Positions 21,650-34,620 of a stretch of 64,000 bases of DNA are shown one piece after another. Under the pieces are notes generated by a model. That model made no database searches, had not been told where the DNA came from, and saw only the letters and a program-made list of their open reading frames with translations. This stretch comes from Avena insularis. Its lineage: Eukaryota; Streptophyta; Magnoliopsida; Poales; Poaceae. Positions within the stretch are counted from its first letter, which is position 1, and each line of letters begins with the position of its first letter. Both the position numbers and the translations under genes were made by a program. Where the stretch lies: NCBI GenBank assembly GCA_023614405.1, contig CM042685.1:188700257-188764256 (forward strand), in the 5' to 3' direction.

Positions 21650-23123
21650 TGAGATGAATTCCATCTTAGCTAATGAAACATGGGAGATCACTGATCGTCC
21701 TTATGGGTGCAAACCTGTAGGATGTAAGTGGGTGTTCAAGAAGAAACTAAGGCCTGATGGTACTATTGAGAAGTATAAGGCAAGGCTTGTGGCCAAGGGT
21801 TATACCCAAAAGGAAGGTGAAGACTTCTTTGACACTTACTCACCTGTAGCAAGGTTGACCACCATTCGATTACTACTTTCTCTAGCTGCCTCACACGGTC
21901 TTCTCGTTCATCAAATGGACGTTAAGACGGCTTTCCTAAATAGAGAGTTGGATGAGGAAATTTATATGGATCAACCAGATGGTTTTGTAGTAAATGGTCA
22001 AGAAAGAAAAGTGTGCAAGCTACTGAAGTCTTTGTATGGTCTTAAACAAGAACCTAAGCAAAGGGTACGGAAAATTTGATAAAACCTTAACCCCGCAGCT
22101 TTGTTGTAAACGGTCGACAAGTGTGTATACTATGGCCATGGTGGGGGTGAGGGAGTCATCCTTTGTTTGTATGTTGATGACATACTGATTTTCGGAACCA
22201 ACCTTAATGCAATTAAGGAGGTCAAAGATTTCTTATCTCGTTCCTTTGAGATGAAGGATCTGGGAGTAGCTGATGTCATCCTGAACATCAAGCTATTGAG
22301 AGATGATGATGGTGGGATTACACTGCTTCAGTCCCACTATGTGGAAAAGATCTTGAGTCGTTTCGGGTATAGCGACGTCAATTTTTCTCCTACACCGTAT
22401 GATCCTAGTGTGTTGCTTCGAAAGAATCGAGGAAATGCTAGAGACCAACTAAGATACTCTCAAATCATTGGCTCGCTTATTTATTTAGCTAGTGCCACGA
22501 GGCCTGACATCGCCTTTGCTGTAAGCAAACTCAGTCGATTTGTTTCAAATCCAGGAGATGATCACTGGCATGCTCTTGAGAGAGTTATGCGATATCTAAA
22601 AGGCTTCGCGAGCTATGGCATACACTATACCGGTATCCGAGGGTACTAGAGGGTTATAGTGATTCAAATTGGATATCCGATGTCGACGATAAAGGCCACA
22701 AGTGGATATGTTTTCACACTTGGTGGTGGCGCTGTTTCTTGGAAGTCTTGCAAGCAGACCATCTTAACAAGGTCAACTATGGAAGCAGAACTCACAGCAC
22801 TAGACACGACCACTGTTGAAGCAGAGTGGCTTCATGAACTCTTGATGGACTTACCTGTGGTTGAAAAACCTATACCCGCAATTCCAATGAACTGTGATAA
22901 TCAAACTGTGATTATTAAGGTGAACAGTTCTAAGGATAATATGAAGTCCTCAAGACATGTGAAGAGGAGACTAAAATTTGTTAGGAAAATGAGAAAGTCC
23001 GGAGTTATTGCATTGGATTATATCCAAACATCTAAGAACCTGGCAGATCCCTTCACAAAGGGACTATCACGCAATGTGATAGAAAATGCATCGAAGGAGA
23101 TGGGTATGAGACCCACACTATAA
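21610..23123 (+). pseudogene. Copia B reverse transcriptase and RNase H
   Basis: Reverse transcriptase motifs are KWVFKKKLRPDGTIEKYKAR, QMDVKTAFLN and the catalytic LYVDDILIFG (near 22166). RNase H follows with [19 protein letters not shown] and MNCDNQ, and the conserved tail [15 protein letters not shown], ending at 23121-23123. The stretch 22050-22166 contains small indels and stops, and another frame disruption is at about 22630-22660. The enzyme is therefore dead in this copy. The frame is one ordinary copia pol otherwise. Confidence 0.88.
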
Positions 23124-23434
23124 GTTTTCCACAGTGGTAAACCACTCTATGTGATCGGAGATCCCATGAATTAGAATTGGGAGACAAGCTGTTGGTTAGC
23201 TGAGAGGAAAGTATCCCTACTTTAATAAACACTACTCCATAAAGATGCAATACTTTCCTATTCTGCATGGCAGGTTGATTTATTATCTTAATGTGTTCTA
23301 AGTGGATTATCCTAAGCAAAGATGTTGTCCTGCAGAACATCTTTTGAAGAACACACCTATATGAGTCTGACTGTTAAAACGTCGCAGTCTATGCGAGTTG
23401 GGTGCTCTCTAATAAACTCATGAAAGGCCATGGA

Positions 23435-23439
23435 GTATG
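23435..23439 (+). repeat. Copia C target-site duplication, left copy
   Basis: GTATG here and at 32049-32053 brackets copia C. Confidence 0.9.
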
Positions 23440-25132
23440 TGAAGGGTTTCGCTGCATAGTAAATCAAAATTTTCTACGGATGCGAACAGAGGGAAAGCCA
23501 AGATCTAATATAGTAGATGCAAACAAAGAGAGAGATTGGATTAGATCTTCATACCCTTGAAGATTCAAGATGAACGCTCATTTAACGTGGGTGATGTAGT
23601 CGTACTCGCTTCTCCTCCTCGCGATCCGATCCGATCTAGCACCACAAGTGGCGATGCCTCCGTGAGATGCACACGTGCAGCACCTCGACGTATCCTCCTT
23701 CCTTGGTCCAGCAAGTATGGTGGAGAGATGGGTTGGATCTACAACGCGACGGCGCGGTGCAATTGGTGGAGAATTTCTGCAGCAGGGCTTCGCCTACAAG
23801 CAGTCGGGAGGGAGAGGGGAGGGCAGCAGGGCGGCTAGGGTTGGAGGGGAAGGTGTGGGGGGTTGGTGCGCCCCCACCCCTCTTTATATAGAGGGGGGGG
23901 ACAGCCCTAGCCCCTCCCCCAAGCCCAAATCGGCGGCCCCAAAGGATAAGGAGTGGGGGGGCAAGGAAACCCCCCCTTCTAAACCTCTCTAGCCCGGCTG
24001 GGCCCTATGGGGCCTTGTGCCCCTGGCCCAATGCGGCTAGGGCACTCCCTCATAGGACCATGCCCCCTACCGGAAGGTGGGGCCACGTTGGTCCCCTTCC
24101 GGAAGGTTCTAGAAGCTTCCAGTACAATACCGATTAACCCGGAACAATTCCGAACTCCAAAAACTGCACTGCCTTATATGAATCTTATTCTCCAGACCAC
24201 TCCGGAACCTCTCGTGATGTCCCGGATCCCATCCGAGACTCCCAACAAAAACTCATAAACCAATTATCCAATCAATCCTAGCGTCGAGACACGTTAAGTG
24301 TGTGACCCTGCGGGTTCGAGAATATGCAGACATGATCTTCTACCAATAATCAACAGCGGGGTCTGGGCACCCATATTGACTCCCACACATTCATCGATGA
24401 TCATATCGGATGAACCACGATGCCAGGATTCAATCAATCCCATATATATATTCCCTTCGTCTCGCGATATTTTACTTGCCCGAGATTTGATCGTCGGTAC
24501 CGTCATACCTAGTTCAATCTCGTTCACAGCAAGTACTTTACTGCGTCAGAATCCGATATCACTTTGTGATTAACTCCTTAACCACATGCTTGCAAGCGGT
24601 GTTGATATCGATTACGAGTGGGCAAGTATATCTCTCCGACTTGGGAGGGACAAATCCCATCTCGATACATACAACCCAACAGATACTTTCCGATCACCTG
24701 AGAGACACCTTTATGATCACCCTCTCATAGGATGACGTTTGATGACCTCAAAGCTTTCTTCCGATACCAGGAAGTTGTATTATCTCATGGTCTAAGGAAT
24801 ACAATATTTGACATAAGAAAAGCTTCGCAAAGACGAACACGATGACACGATCTAATTGCTTCGCTGAGTTTGGGTCTGTCCTTCATATCATTCTCCCAAT
24901 GATATGATCTCATTATCAATTGACAACTCATGTCTATGGTTAGGAAACCTTAACCATCATTGATCAATGAGCTAGTCCATAGAGGCGTACTAGGGACACG
25001 GTGTTGTTCACAAACCACACAAGTATTAAAGTTTCCGCTTAATACAATTCTAGCATGGAATATAAACATTATCATGAACAAGAATTATAATAATAACAGC
25101 TTTATTATTGCCTCTAGGGCATAATTCCAATA
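23440..25132 (-). repeat. Copia C 3' LTR, 1693 bp
   Basis: Matches 30342-32048 with scattered substitutions and small indels. Its outer end reads TATTGG instead of TGTTGG, so the terminal dinucleotide has mutated. The promoter-like TTTATATAGAGG is near 23882 (opposite strand reading). Confidence 0.92.
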
Positions 25133-25311
25133 GTCTCCCAGCTTGCACTAGAGTCAATAATCTAGTTTACATCCGGCAACAATCTCACACCCATGGCAAT
25201 CGAGGTGCTGATCATGTTTTACGTGGAAGAGGTTTAGTCAATGGATCTGCGACATTCAGATCTGTATGTACTTTGCTAATCTTGAGATCTCCATCGCTAT
25301 ATAATCTCGGA

Positions 25312-26595
25312 TTATATGAAACTTATGTTGATATGCTTGGTCTTTGGATGATATCTTGGTTCCTTAGCGAGTGCTATGGCGCCAGTGTTGTCACACAATA
25401 TCTCCAGTGGGTCCAATGCACTTGGAACCACACCAAGCTCAGTGATGAAGTTCCTGATCCAAACTCCTTCACTTGACGCTTCTGCAGCAGCCATGTATTC
25501 TGCTTCTACTGTAGATCCCGCGATCATGCTTTGCTTGCAGCTTCTCTAGCTCATAGCTCCTCCATTCAAAATATACACGTATCCTGTCTGAGATTTAGAA
25601 TCATCCTTGTCGGTGTCGAAACTAGCATCGACGTAACCTTTTACGATGAGCTGTTCATCACCCCCATAGACTAAGAACATTTCTTTAGTCCTATTTAGGT
25701 ACTTTAGGATGTTCTTCACGGCTGTCCAGTGTTCCACTCCTGGATCACTTTGATATCTGCTCGTCAAACTAAGAGCATTGGACACATCCGGTCTTGTACA
25801 CAGCATGACATACATGATAAAACCTATGGCCAAGGCATAAGGCACTTTGCTCATAGCTTCCCTATCATTTACCATAGCTGGACACTGAGCCTTGCTCAAT
25901 ATCTTACCTGACAACATAGGCACTGAACCTTTCTTTGCCTTATCCATTCTGAACCTTTTCAGAACTTTGTCTAGGTATGTACTCTGGCTTAAAGCTATCA
26001 GGCGTCTTTGTCTATCTCTATAGATCTTGATGCCCAATATATAAGCAGCTTCACCTAGGTCTTTCATTGAAAAACACTTGTTCAAATAACTCTTGACATC
26101 GTTAAGCATGTTGATGTCATTTCCAATAATCAATATGTCATCCACATATAGTACCAGAAACGTCACCGAGCTCCCACTCACTTTCTTGCAGATGCAAGCT
26201 TCGTAGCAATTTGGAACAAATCCAAAGCTCTTGATCACTTGATCAAAACGAAGGTTCCAACTCCGAGATGCTTGCTTCAGTCCATAAATGGAACGCTGAA
26301 GTTTGCATACTTTATCAGCATCCTTAGGATTGACAAAACCTTCGGGTTGCATCATATACAACTCTTCATCAATGTTGCCATTGAGGAAAGCAGTCTTGAC
26401 ATCCATCTGCCATATTTCATAATCATGAAATGCAGCAATTGCTAATAAAATCCGAATAGACTTAAACATCGCTACGGGAGAGAAAGTCTCATCGTAGTCA
26501 ACACCTTGAACTTGTCGAAAACCTTTCGCGACAAGTCGTGCTTTATAGATGGTATACCATCCGCGTCCGTTTTCTTCTTGAAGATCCATTTGCAC
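25312..26595 (-). pseudogene. Copia C reverse transcriptase and RNase H
   Basis: Minus-strand frame 26595-25546 carries YKARLVAKGFRQVQGVDYDE, QMDVKTAFLNGN and the catalytic FLVLYVDDILIIGND. RNase H starts in LVYGGDEQL and continues, after a break near 25530-25546, in 25527-25312 (STVEAEYMAAAEAS, LCDNTGAIALAKEP). The N-terminal reverse transcriptase part lies in an adjacent frame (26936-26472, WVRLV-type region ECKWIFKKKTDADG). At least two frame breaks make it inactive. Confidence 0.88.
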
Positions 26596-27792
26596 TCAAC
26601 GGCCTTTCGGTCGCTAGGAGGGTCCACCAAAGTCCATACTTGGTTTTTGCTCATGGATCCCAATTCGGATTTCATGGCTTCTAGCCATTTATCAGAGTCT
26701 GGGTTCATCATCGCTTCCTCATAGCTCGTAGGTTCACTGTCTTCTACTAACAAGACAGTCAAGACAGGGTTGCCGTACCACTCAGGAGGGGCACGCGACC
26801 TTGTCGACCTGCGACGTTCAGTAGCAACATCGTCCGAAGCTTCATGATCCTTGTCATTAGCTTCCTCTATTGTTGGTGCAAGCAGACCGAACAATTTTAG
26901 GTGCTGCGCTACTCTCCAATTCAAGAGAAGGTTCAATAACCTCGTCTAGCTCTACTTTCCTCCCACTCACTTCTTTCGAGAGAAACTCCTTCTCAAGAAA
27001 GGAACCGTTCTTTGCGACAAACACTTTGCCTTTAGTTCTGTGATAGAAGGTATACCCAATAGTTTCCTTAGGGTATCCTATGAAGACGCATTTCTCCGCT
27101 TTGGGTTCGAGCTTGTCCGGCATCAACTTCTTGACGTAAGCTTCGCATCCCCAAACTTTAAGAAACGACAACTTAGGTTTAGCACCAAACCACAGTTCAT
27201 ACGGTGTCGTCTCAACGGATTTAGATGGTGTCGTATTTAAAGTGAATGCAGCGGTTTCTAATGCATAACCCCAAAATGATAATGGCAAATCAGTAAGAGA
27301 CATCATCGATCAGACCATATCTAATAGGGTTCGGTTCCAGCGTTCAGACACACCATTGCGCTGTGGTGTTCCGGGTGGCGTGAGTTGTGAAATGATTCCA
27401 CTTGCTTTAAGATGCGTGAGAAAATTATAACTCAAATATTCACCTCCACGATCGGATCGTAGAAACTTAATCTTTCTGTTACGATGGTTCTCCACTTCAT
27501 TCTGAAATTCTTTGAACTTTTCAAACGTTTCAGATTTATGTTTCATTAAATAGATATACCCATATCTACTTAAGTCATCGGTAAAAGTGAGAAAATAGCG
27601 ATATCCACCGCGCGTCGAAACACTCATCGGTCCGCATACATCGGTATGTATGATTTCCAACAAGTCCGTTGCTCGCTCCATCATACCGGAGAACGGGGTT
27701 TTGATCATCTTGCCCATGAGGCATGGTTCGCATGTGTCAAATGATTCAAAATCAAGAGACTCCAAAAGTCCATCAGAATGGAGTTTCTTCAT
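26472..27792 (-). pseudogene. Copia C integrase and linker to RT
   Basis: Frame 27792-27310 holds the zinc region end (FDTCEPCLMGKM) and the core with IIHTDVCGPM, FLRSDRGGEYLS and NGVSERWNRTLLDMV, that is, the D, D and E catalytic residues. A stop then separates 27306-26857 (SFWGYALETAAF, FLKVWGCEAYVKKL, CVFIGYPKETIGYTFY), the usual copia integrase C-terminal region. The linker and first RT motif follow at 26936-26472. These are pieces of one former polyprotein. Confidence 0.87.
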
Positions 27793-29117
27793 GCTTTACA
27801 CCAATATGACCTATACGACAAAGGCCACAAATAAGTAGTATTATCACTATCTACTTTGCATCTCTTAGCCTCAATGTTATGGATGTGTGTTTCATCCCTT
27901 TCGAGATTTAGAAGAAATAAACCATTCACAAGAGGTGCATGACCATAAAAGATGTTACTCATATAAATAGAACAACCATTATTCTCCGATTTAAATGAAT
28001 AACCGTCTTGCAATAAACACGATCCAGAAATAATGTTCATGCTCAACGCAGGCACATAATAACATTTATTAAGGTTTAAAACTAATCCCGAAGGTAAAAC
28101 TAAGGAGATCGTGCCGACGGCCATCACATCAACTCTTGATCCGTTGCCAACGCGCATCGTCACCTCATCCCTCGCAAGCCGCCGTCTATTCCGTAGCTCC
28201 TGTTTCGAGTTACAAATATTAGCAACTGAACCGGTATCAAATACCCAGGCACTACAACGAGGGCTAGTAAGGAAAACATCAATAACATGTATATCAAATA
28301 TACCTTTGATGGTGCCAGCCTTCTTGTCCGCTAAGTACTTCGAATAGTTGCGCTTCCAGTGACCCTTGTCCTTGCAATAGAAGCACTCAGTGTCCGGTTT
28401 AGGACCAGACTTGGGCTTCTTCTCAGCAGGGGCAACGCGCTTGCCGCCGCCTTTCTTGAAGGGCTTCCTTGCACCCTTACCTTTCTTGAAGGTGGGGGGC
28501 TTGTTGACCATCAACACATGATTATTCCTTTTGATGTTCACCTCCGCTACTTTCATCTTAGCAAAGAGCTCAGTGATCATATCAGTGGAACCAATCTGAT
28601 TGTGATCAACTACAAAACTTTTGTAGCTAGGAGTGTCAATCTTGAGCTCCTCTGGAATCTTGCAGTCCAGTTGCTCAAGGCGTTGAGTGTAGCCCGTCAT
28701 CTCAATGGCGTGCTCACTAACGGAACTCCCTTTCTCCATCTTGTAGTTAAAGAATTTCTTAGAGATCTTATATCTCTCAGAACGGGCTTGAGTCTAAAAC
28801 ATGTTTTTCAGCTCCTCGAGAATCTCAAAGGGCCCGGCGAACTCCTCAAAACGATTTTGAAGATCCGAGTCCATAGCATACAACATGGCAATCTTAATCA
28901 AATCATAATCATCCTTGCGCGACTGATAAACAGCCTTTTCATCAGCCGACGCATCTATAGCAGGGGCGTCACCTAGAGCTTTCTCAAGGACATAGTCCTT
29001 TTGACCGCCAGAGAGAATGATTCTTAGATTGCGGAACCAATTGGTGAAGTTAGACCCATTGTTTCTAAGCTTTTCCTCCTCAGCAAAAACGTTGAAGTTG
29101 AAGTTGGACTTGGCCAT
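27789..29117 (-). pseudogene. Copia C gag and protease
   Basis: Gag begins at 29117 (MAKSNFNFNVFAEEEKL). It is cut by a TAG at about 28793 (after EELKNMF) and resumes in the same frame at 28739 and upstream. The zinc knuckle CFYCKDKGHWKRNY has lost its final Cys, which is Tyr here, so RNA binding would be impaired. The protease follows with AWVFDTGSVANIC (catalytic DTG). The frame collapses near 27835 at the pre-integrase region. Confidence 0.87.
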
Positions 29118-30328
29118 GTGATCTACAGTATTTGCAAGTACAACTTAGACTATATTCATGATAAATAGTTCAACTTAATCAAATTACTAGATGAACTCCC
29201 ACTAAATTCAACATCCCTCAAGTTGTTTAGTGAACACGATCCAAATTCACCACACCTAATCCGATCTTCACAAGAAGAGATGTGGTTTCAATGGTGGACA
29301 ACGAAGTGTCGATCATATCATTCATATGACTCATGCTTAACCTTTCGGTTCTTGTGTTCCGAGGCCATGTCTGTACATGCTAGGCTCGTCAAGTTAGACC
29401 CAAGTGTTTCCGCGTGTGCAAAACTGGCTTGCACCCATTGTATGTGAGCGTAGAGTCTATAGCACCCGATCATCACGTGATGCTTGGACACGACGAACTT
29501 TCGCAACGGTGCATACTTGGGGAGAACACAATTTTTATCTTGATCTTTAAGTGAGGAATCATCTTATAATGCTACCGTCGCGATCTAAGCATAATAAGAT
29601 ACATAAAAGGATAAACATCACATGCATATAACTTTAATGTGACATGGTATAGCCAATCTTCGCGCAATGATCTCCATCTTGTGCGCTCCGGCATGATCTC
29701 CATCACTCCACCATGATTGCCTCCACCACGAATAGCAACTACAACAATTGCTAACTACTTAGCGATAAAGTGAAACTATTACATGGCGTATAAGAAGTTG
29801 ACACACAGGTCATACACAATTATAAAGACAACCATATGGCTCCTGCCGGTTGTGTACTCATCGACATGCAAGTCATGAAACATTACAAAACATGATCATC
29901 GCATACATTATACACATCACATCTTGGGCCATACCATATCACAGAAAACACTCCCTGCAAAAACAAGTTAGACGCCTCTATTTTGTTGTTGCATGTTTTA
30001 CGTGGCTCATGGGGGTAGATGCTAAGAACGATTCTTACCTACGGAAAGCCACAACGGTGATATTATGGTTGCCAAACTCCGGTGTTAATCCCATGACAAC
30101 TATAGTGAGAGAAACTGACATCCACCAGCCGCATGTGTGGAACAAGCCCCACGTCAAGTGCGGAGCCGGTCTCGCGAACGACGTCGCGTATGGTTGGCCT
30201 GGACCGCTTCAATCTCACTATCCCGCGTCATAAGAAGAACACAAACAAGAGGCTTGCAACAGAAAACATCAACACCCGCAACAACCATGTTGCGTTCTAC
30301 TCGTGAAACACATCTACGCATAGATCTA

Positions 30329-30340
30329 GCTCTGATACCA
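30329..30340 (-). other. Copia C primer-binding site
   Basis: Minus-strand TGGTATCAGAGC, complementary to the 3' end of initiator methionine tRNA, one base from the 5' LTR. This is where minus-strand cDNA synthesis would start. Confidence 0.93.
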
Positions 30341-30341
30341 C

Positions 30342-32048
30342 TGAAGGGTTTCGCTGCATAGTAAATCAAAATTTTCTACGGATGCGAACAGAGGGAAAGC
30401 CAAGATCTAATCTAGGAGATGCAAACAAAGAGAGAGATTGGATTAGATCTTCATACCCTTGAAGATTCGCGACAATGAACGCTCGTCCGAACGTGGGTGA
30501 TGTAGTATCGCTTCTCCTCCTCGCGATCCGATCCGATCTAGCACCACAAGTGGAGATGCCTCCGTGAGATGCACTGCAGCACCTGACGTCTCCTCCTTCC
30601 TTGGTCCAGCAAGTATGGTGGAGAGATGGGTTGGATCTACAACGCGGCGCGGTGCAATTGGGGGAGAATTTCTGCAGCAGGGCTTCACCTATAAGCAGTC
30701 GGGAGGGAGAGAGGAGGGCAGCAGGGCGGCTAGGGTTGGAGGGGAAGGTGTGGGCGGTTGGTGCGCCCCGACCCCTCTTTATATAGAGGGGGGGTCGCAG
30801 CCCTAGCCCCTCCCCCAAGCCCAAACCGGCGGCCCCAAAGGATAAGGAGTGGGGGGCAAGGAAACCCCCCCTTCTAGAAGGTCTATCTCGAGTTTAAACC
30901 TCTCTAGGCCGGCTGGGCCCTATGGGGCCTTGTGCCCCTGGCCCAATGCGTCCAGGGCACTCCCTCATAGGACCATGCCCCCTCCCGGAAGGTGGGGCCA
31001 CGTTGGTTCCCTTCCGGAAGGTTCTAGAAGCTTCCGGTACAATACCGATTAACCCGGAACAATTCCGAACTCCAAAACTGCATGCCGCTTTATATGAATC
31101 TTATTCTCCGGACCACTGAACCTCGTGATGTCCCGGATCCCATCCGAGACTCCGAACAAAAACTCATAAACCAATTATCCAATCTATCCTAGCGTCAAGA
31201 CACGTTAAGTGTGTGACCCTGCGGGTTCGAGAATATGCAGACATGATCTTCTATCAATAATCAATAGCGGGGTCTGGAAACCCATATTAACTCCCACACA
31301 TTCATCGATGATCATATCGGATGAACCACGATGCCATGATTCAATCAATCCCATATATATATTCCCTTCGTCTCGCGATATTTTACTTGCCCGAGATTTG
31401 ATCGTTGGTACCGTCATACCTAGTTCAATCTCATTCACAGCAAGTACTTTACTCGTTCCGTAATCCGATATCACTTTGTGATTAACTCCTTAACCACATG
31501 CTTGCAAGCGGTGTTGATATCGATTACCGAGTGGGCCCGAAGTATATCTCCCCGACTTGGGAGGGACAAATCCCATCTCGATACATACAACCCAACAGAT
31601 ACTTTCCGATCACCTGAGAGACACCTTTATGATCACCCTCTCATAGGATGACGTTTGATGACCTCAAAGCTTTCTTCCGATACCAGGGAGTTGTATTTTC
31701 TCATGGTCTAAGGAATACAATATTTGACATAAGAAAAGCTTCACAAAGACGAACACGATGACACGATCTAATTGCTTCGCTTAGTTTGGGTCTGTCCACC
31801 ATATCATTCTCCCAATGATATGATCTCATTATCAATTGACAACTCATGTCCATGGTTAGGAAACCTTAACCATCATTAATCAATGAGCTAGTCCATAGAG
31901 GCGTACTAGGGACACGGTGTTGTTCACAAACCACACAAGTATTAAAGTTTCCGCTTAATACAATTCTAGCATGGAATATAAACTTTATCATGAACAAGAA
32001 TTATAATAATAACATCTTTATTATTGCCTCTAGGGCATAATTCCAACA
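30342..32048 (-). repeat. Copia C 5' LTR, 1707 bp
   Basis: Retains canonical TG...CA ends (TGTTGG ... CCCTTCA on the minus strand). Adjacent to the primer-binding site on one side and TSD GTATG (32049-32053) on the other. Confidence 0.93.
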
Positions 32049-32296
32049 GTATGACGCATAAGCTCCACCCGCGGGGAAGTCCCACGGTAGCCCAGTATCG
32101 GTCAAGGTTTCGTGTGAAGCTAGGTTGCAGCAAACTTGCAGTTCAAGGCATAGTCCACTGTACAATTCGCAACCTAGTGTAGCATAGAATTCTAGGTGGA
32201 AGTTCAACTTAACAGTCTCCACTACAGTACTGGTATATAAACAGTGTTTTGGAACCAAAGGCAAATTACATGTGCCTCTGGGATCTGGTGGGGGAT
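32049..32296 (+). other. Copia B 3' untranslated remainder
   Basis: The part of copia B right of the copia C insertion, ending in the polypurine tract GGTGGGGGAT directly before the 3' LTR. No coding content. Confidence 0.75.
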
Positions 32297-33345
32297 TGTT
32301 GGAATTTTGGCCCAAATAGTCTAGCCCCTTTTCCATTTCAATAATTCCTGAAAATCCTAGAGGCCCATGTGGCCCATTCATGCAAGGCAAGAGCTAAGAC
32401 AAATGTTTAGTCCCACATTGCTAGTTGAGTGGAAGTTGGACCAGCTTATAAGGTGAGCTCTCCTACTACTTGGTACAAGGATGAGAAGGATAAGGAGAGA
32501 GTTCCACAAGCGCGCTCCTCCTCCTCCTCGCTCGCCTCGCCACGCCTCGCCTCGCCTCATCACGACGCGCGCGCGCCGCGGGTTGCGGGAATCTCGCCGA
32601 GCCAAGCTTTATTTTTCCACACACTAATGGTATATGAACAGATGTACAGAAGCTGAAATGTTTGCTTTGAATGGACTTTTAATACGGGTTAAATGAATAC
32701 GAATTGAGTGGAGGCTGTCCGGTGGGCTGCCGCCTGTTCGCTTCATCTTCTGTCCATTCATTTCACCTTCTACGCAGTCTGTCTACCTTCCCCTCTGTGC
32801 CTATAAGAGAGAGAGGTCGCGCCTCCTCTCAGTTACACTGCCACACATCCTTTGCGCCTCCAGTTCCAGAGCACTGCACTACCTAGATCTTCCCCATCCC
32901 GTCTTGCGGCGTGCACCGCGAGCCGGGACAGTAGGCCTCCGAGACCCCGCTGCTTAGAGTCCTGTACGGGAGAAGGGCGATAAGGTTTTTGGGGAGCGCT
33001 ATCAGCGCGACCATCGGCTTCACGGACTCCCTCACAGATAGCGACTGCGGCGACGTCGTCCCCGACGAGGACTTCTTCCTCGACATCAGCACCGTCTTCC
33101 TCGACGACATGGCCAACGACGGTTCCAACGCCGACGGTTCCTCTTCTGCAACTACCGTGTATATCTTCTGTCTCAATCTTGTTCTGATCATAGCCAAAGT
33201 TTTATGCCTTGCAGTTTGTTTGGTTATATGCCTTAATATGTATTCGCTATTTTACATGATTAGTATATTGTCTATTATTCTAATCATGTTTTATCTAGCG
33301 TTTATTATAGATAATTCGCTTGGTAAATTGCTCTATTTTTCAACA
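32297..33345 (+). repeat. Copia B 3' LTR, 1049 bp
   Basis: Homologous to 18131-19158. It carries the same ATG (33109), the same GTATAT splice-donor context and the same hydrophobic open frame, but ends at the TSD, so it has no acceptor. Transcription from this LTR could splice into downstream DNA (inference). Confidence 0.93.
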
Positions 33346-33350
33346 TAGGC

Positions 33351-34195
33351 ATCCTTGACTCCCGCCGCTTGCCCTCATGTTGAAATGGGTGTGGCGCATC
33401 CTTAAGGATGATGGGGGCTTGTGGTTACAACTCATCAAGACCAAGTATTTGCTCGGTCGCCCCCTTCTTGCATGTGAACGCTTGGAGGGCTCCCAATTCT
33501 GGCGTGCCATCCAGGATATCAAACATGGCATCCGTCGGGGGGCCTCTTTCTCAGTGGGCGACGGTCGTGAAGTGCTCTTTTGGCTGGACCCCTGGCTTGA
33601 CGACACTCCTCTCTCCATGTCCTTCCTGTCCCTATTTGCCATCTGCGCCTCCCCTCTGGGGCTCATGGCGAAAATGGCGACAAGTGGTCTCTGGAACATT
33701 CCTTTCTGGAGGCCCTTTAGTGCGGCTAAGGCCGCTGAGTTTGCCCGGTTACATGGATCTCTCCCCTCGTCCCTTTCCTCTGAAAGGGACCTGGTTTCCT
33801 GGAAGCCCTCCCCCCAAGGAGGGTTCTCCGTGGGCTCGGCATATCGGTCCCTATTTCAGGGACCGGAGCTGGGGTGGACCTCACCACTCTGGAAAGCGCC
33901 TTGCCCTCTTAGTCAGAAGATCTTTGTCTGGCAGCTTCTCTGCAACCGACTCCCCACTAGGGTGGAGGTAGCCAAGAGAAACGGGCCTGACAATGGGCTT
34001 TGTCCCCTATGTGGGACGCCTGAAATCTGTATGCATATTATGTTTTCGTGCCCTGCAGCTCAGTTTCTTTGGAGCTTCATACGGGACGCCTTGGGGCCTT
34101 CATGGCACGCCGATGACCTGGGGAGATCCTATAAACGGAGGCAAACTGTGTTAGAGGCAGGTGTCGCCTCTTCTGGCTTGTGGTTGCGTCCATGA
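33351..34195 (+). pseudogene. LINE zinc-binding reverse transcriptase tail
   Basis: Continues the LINE frame cut at 18130. It encodes LMLKWVWRIL, the typical GxxFSVGDGREVLFWLDPWL region, and the zinc-binding domain at the C-terminus of plant LINE ORF2 (KIFVWQLLCNRLPTRVEVAKR, LCPLCGTPEICMHIMFSC, about 33910-34050). The frame ends at 34193-34195, and a further 400 bp of LINE 3' sequence follows without a long frame. The domain is thought to help bind LINE RNA. Confidence 0.87.
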
Positions 34196-34620
34196 CCTGG
34201 ACCCTGTGGAATATTCACAACAAGATGGTGATTGAGCACGTGTTCCCACGCCGGACGTTTGACTCGATTTTCTCTTTTCTTGGTTTTCTTCAGCAGTGGT
34301 CCCCGCTTGCTAGGTGGAAGGACAAGGAGCACCTCGCCGGCATTCTCCAGGCTCTTCATGGTCAGGCGGGTCTCTTCGCGGCCCCTTCTCCTTGAGGGCG
34401 TTTACGTCGTCCTGGGTGCGGCGGTGTCTTTGCCTCGTTCTGTCCTAGTCTTTATTTTGTTTTCTTTCTTTTGGGCTACGATGTGCTCAAGCCCCAGCGT
34501 TGCCATCTTTTTTATTTCCCCTTTTGGCGCAGTTAGCGTCGGTTGTGTTGTATGCGTGGTTGATACTGGATATTGTTTTATTTATAAAACGGAACGAATA
34601 GCCTGTTTCGAGAGAGAGTG

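Larger units (their letters stand above)
23440..32048 (-). mobile_element. Copia element C, minus strand, nested in copia B
   Basis: An 8.6-kb element in the 3' untranslated region of copia B, in opposite orientation. In its own sense the 5' LTR is 32048-30342 and the 3' LTR is 25132-23440. LTRs run TGTTGGAATTATGCCC to CTGCGAAACCCTTCA. A perfect tRNA-iMet primer-binding site TGGTATCAGAGC lies at 30340-30329, and the TSD is GTATG. The order gag, protease, integrase, reverse transcriptase, RNase H marks it as copia. The coding region is broken by several stops and frameshifts. It postdates copia B. Confidence 0.93.
18131..33345 (+). mobile_element. Copia element B with nested copia C
   Basis: LTRs 18131-19158 and 32297-33345 begin TGTTGGAATTTTGGCC and end TTTTTCAACA. 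The 5-bp TSD TAGGC is at 18126-18130 and 33346-33350. Gene order gag, protease, integrase, reverse transcriptase, RNase H identifies the copia superfamily. A purine-rich tract (GGGATCTGGTGGGGGAT, ending 32296) precedes the 3' LTR. No recognisable tRNA primer-binding site follows the 5' LTR, where the sequence reads ATCCAAAAACC. The element is interrupted at 23440-32048 by copia C. Confidence 0.93.
17481..34620 (+). mobile_element. 5'-truncated LINE, split by nested elements
   Basis: A non-LTR retrotransposon bounded by a perfect 18-bp TSD. Its own sequence is 17481-18130 plus 33351-34620 (about 1.9 kb). The remainder is copia B and its guest. It begins inside the reverse transcriptase domain, so the 5' end is missing, as is usual for LINE insertions. 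The 3' end lacks a clear poly(A) tail and finishes in GTTTCGAGAGAGAGTG. Confidence 0.88.

Noticed and set aside
24298..24573. Mirror-image ORFs in both copia C LTRs (also 31205-31474)
   Set aside because: They lie inside LTRs, are duplicated only because the LTRs are, and are open on both strands.
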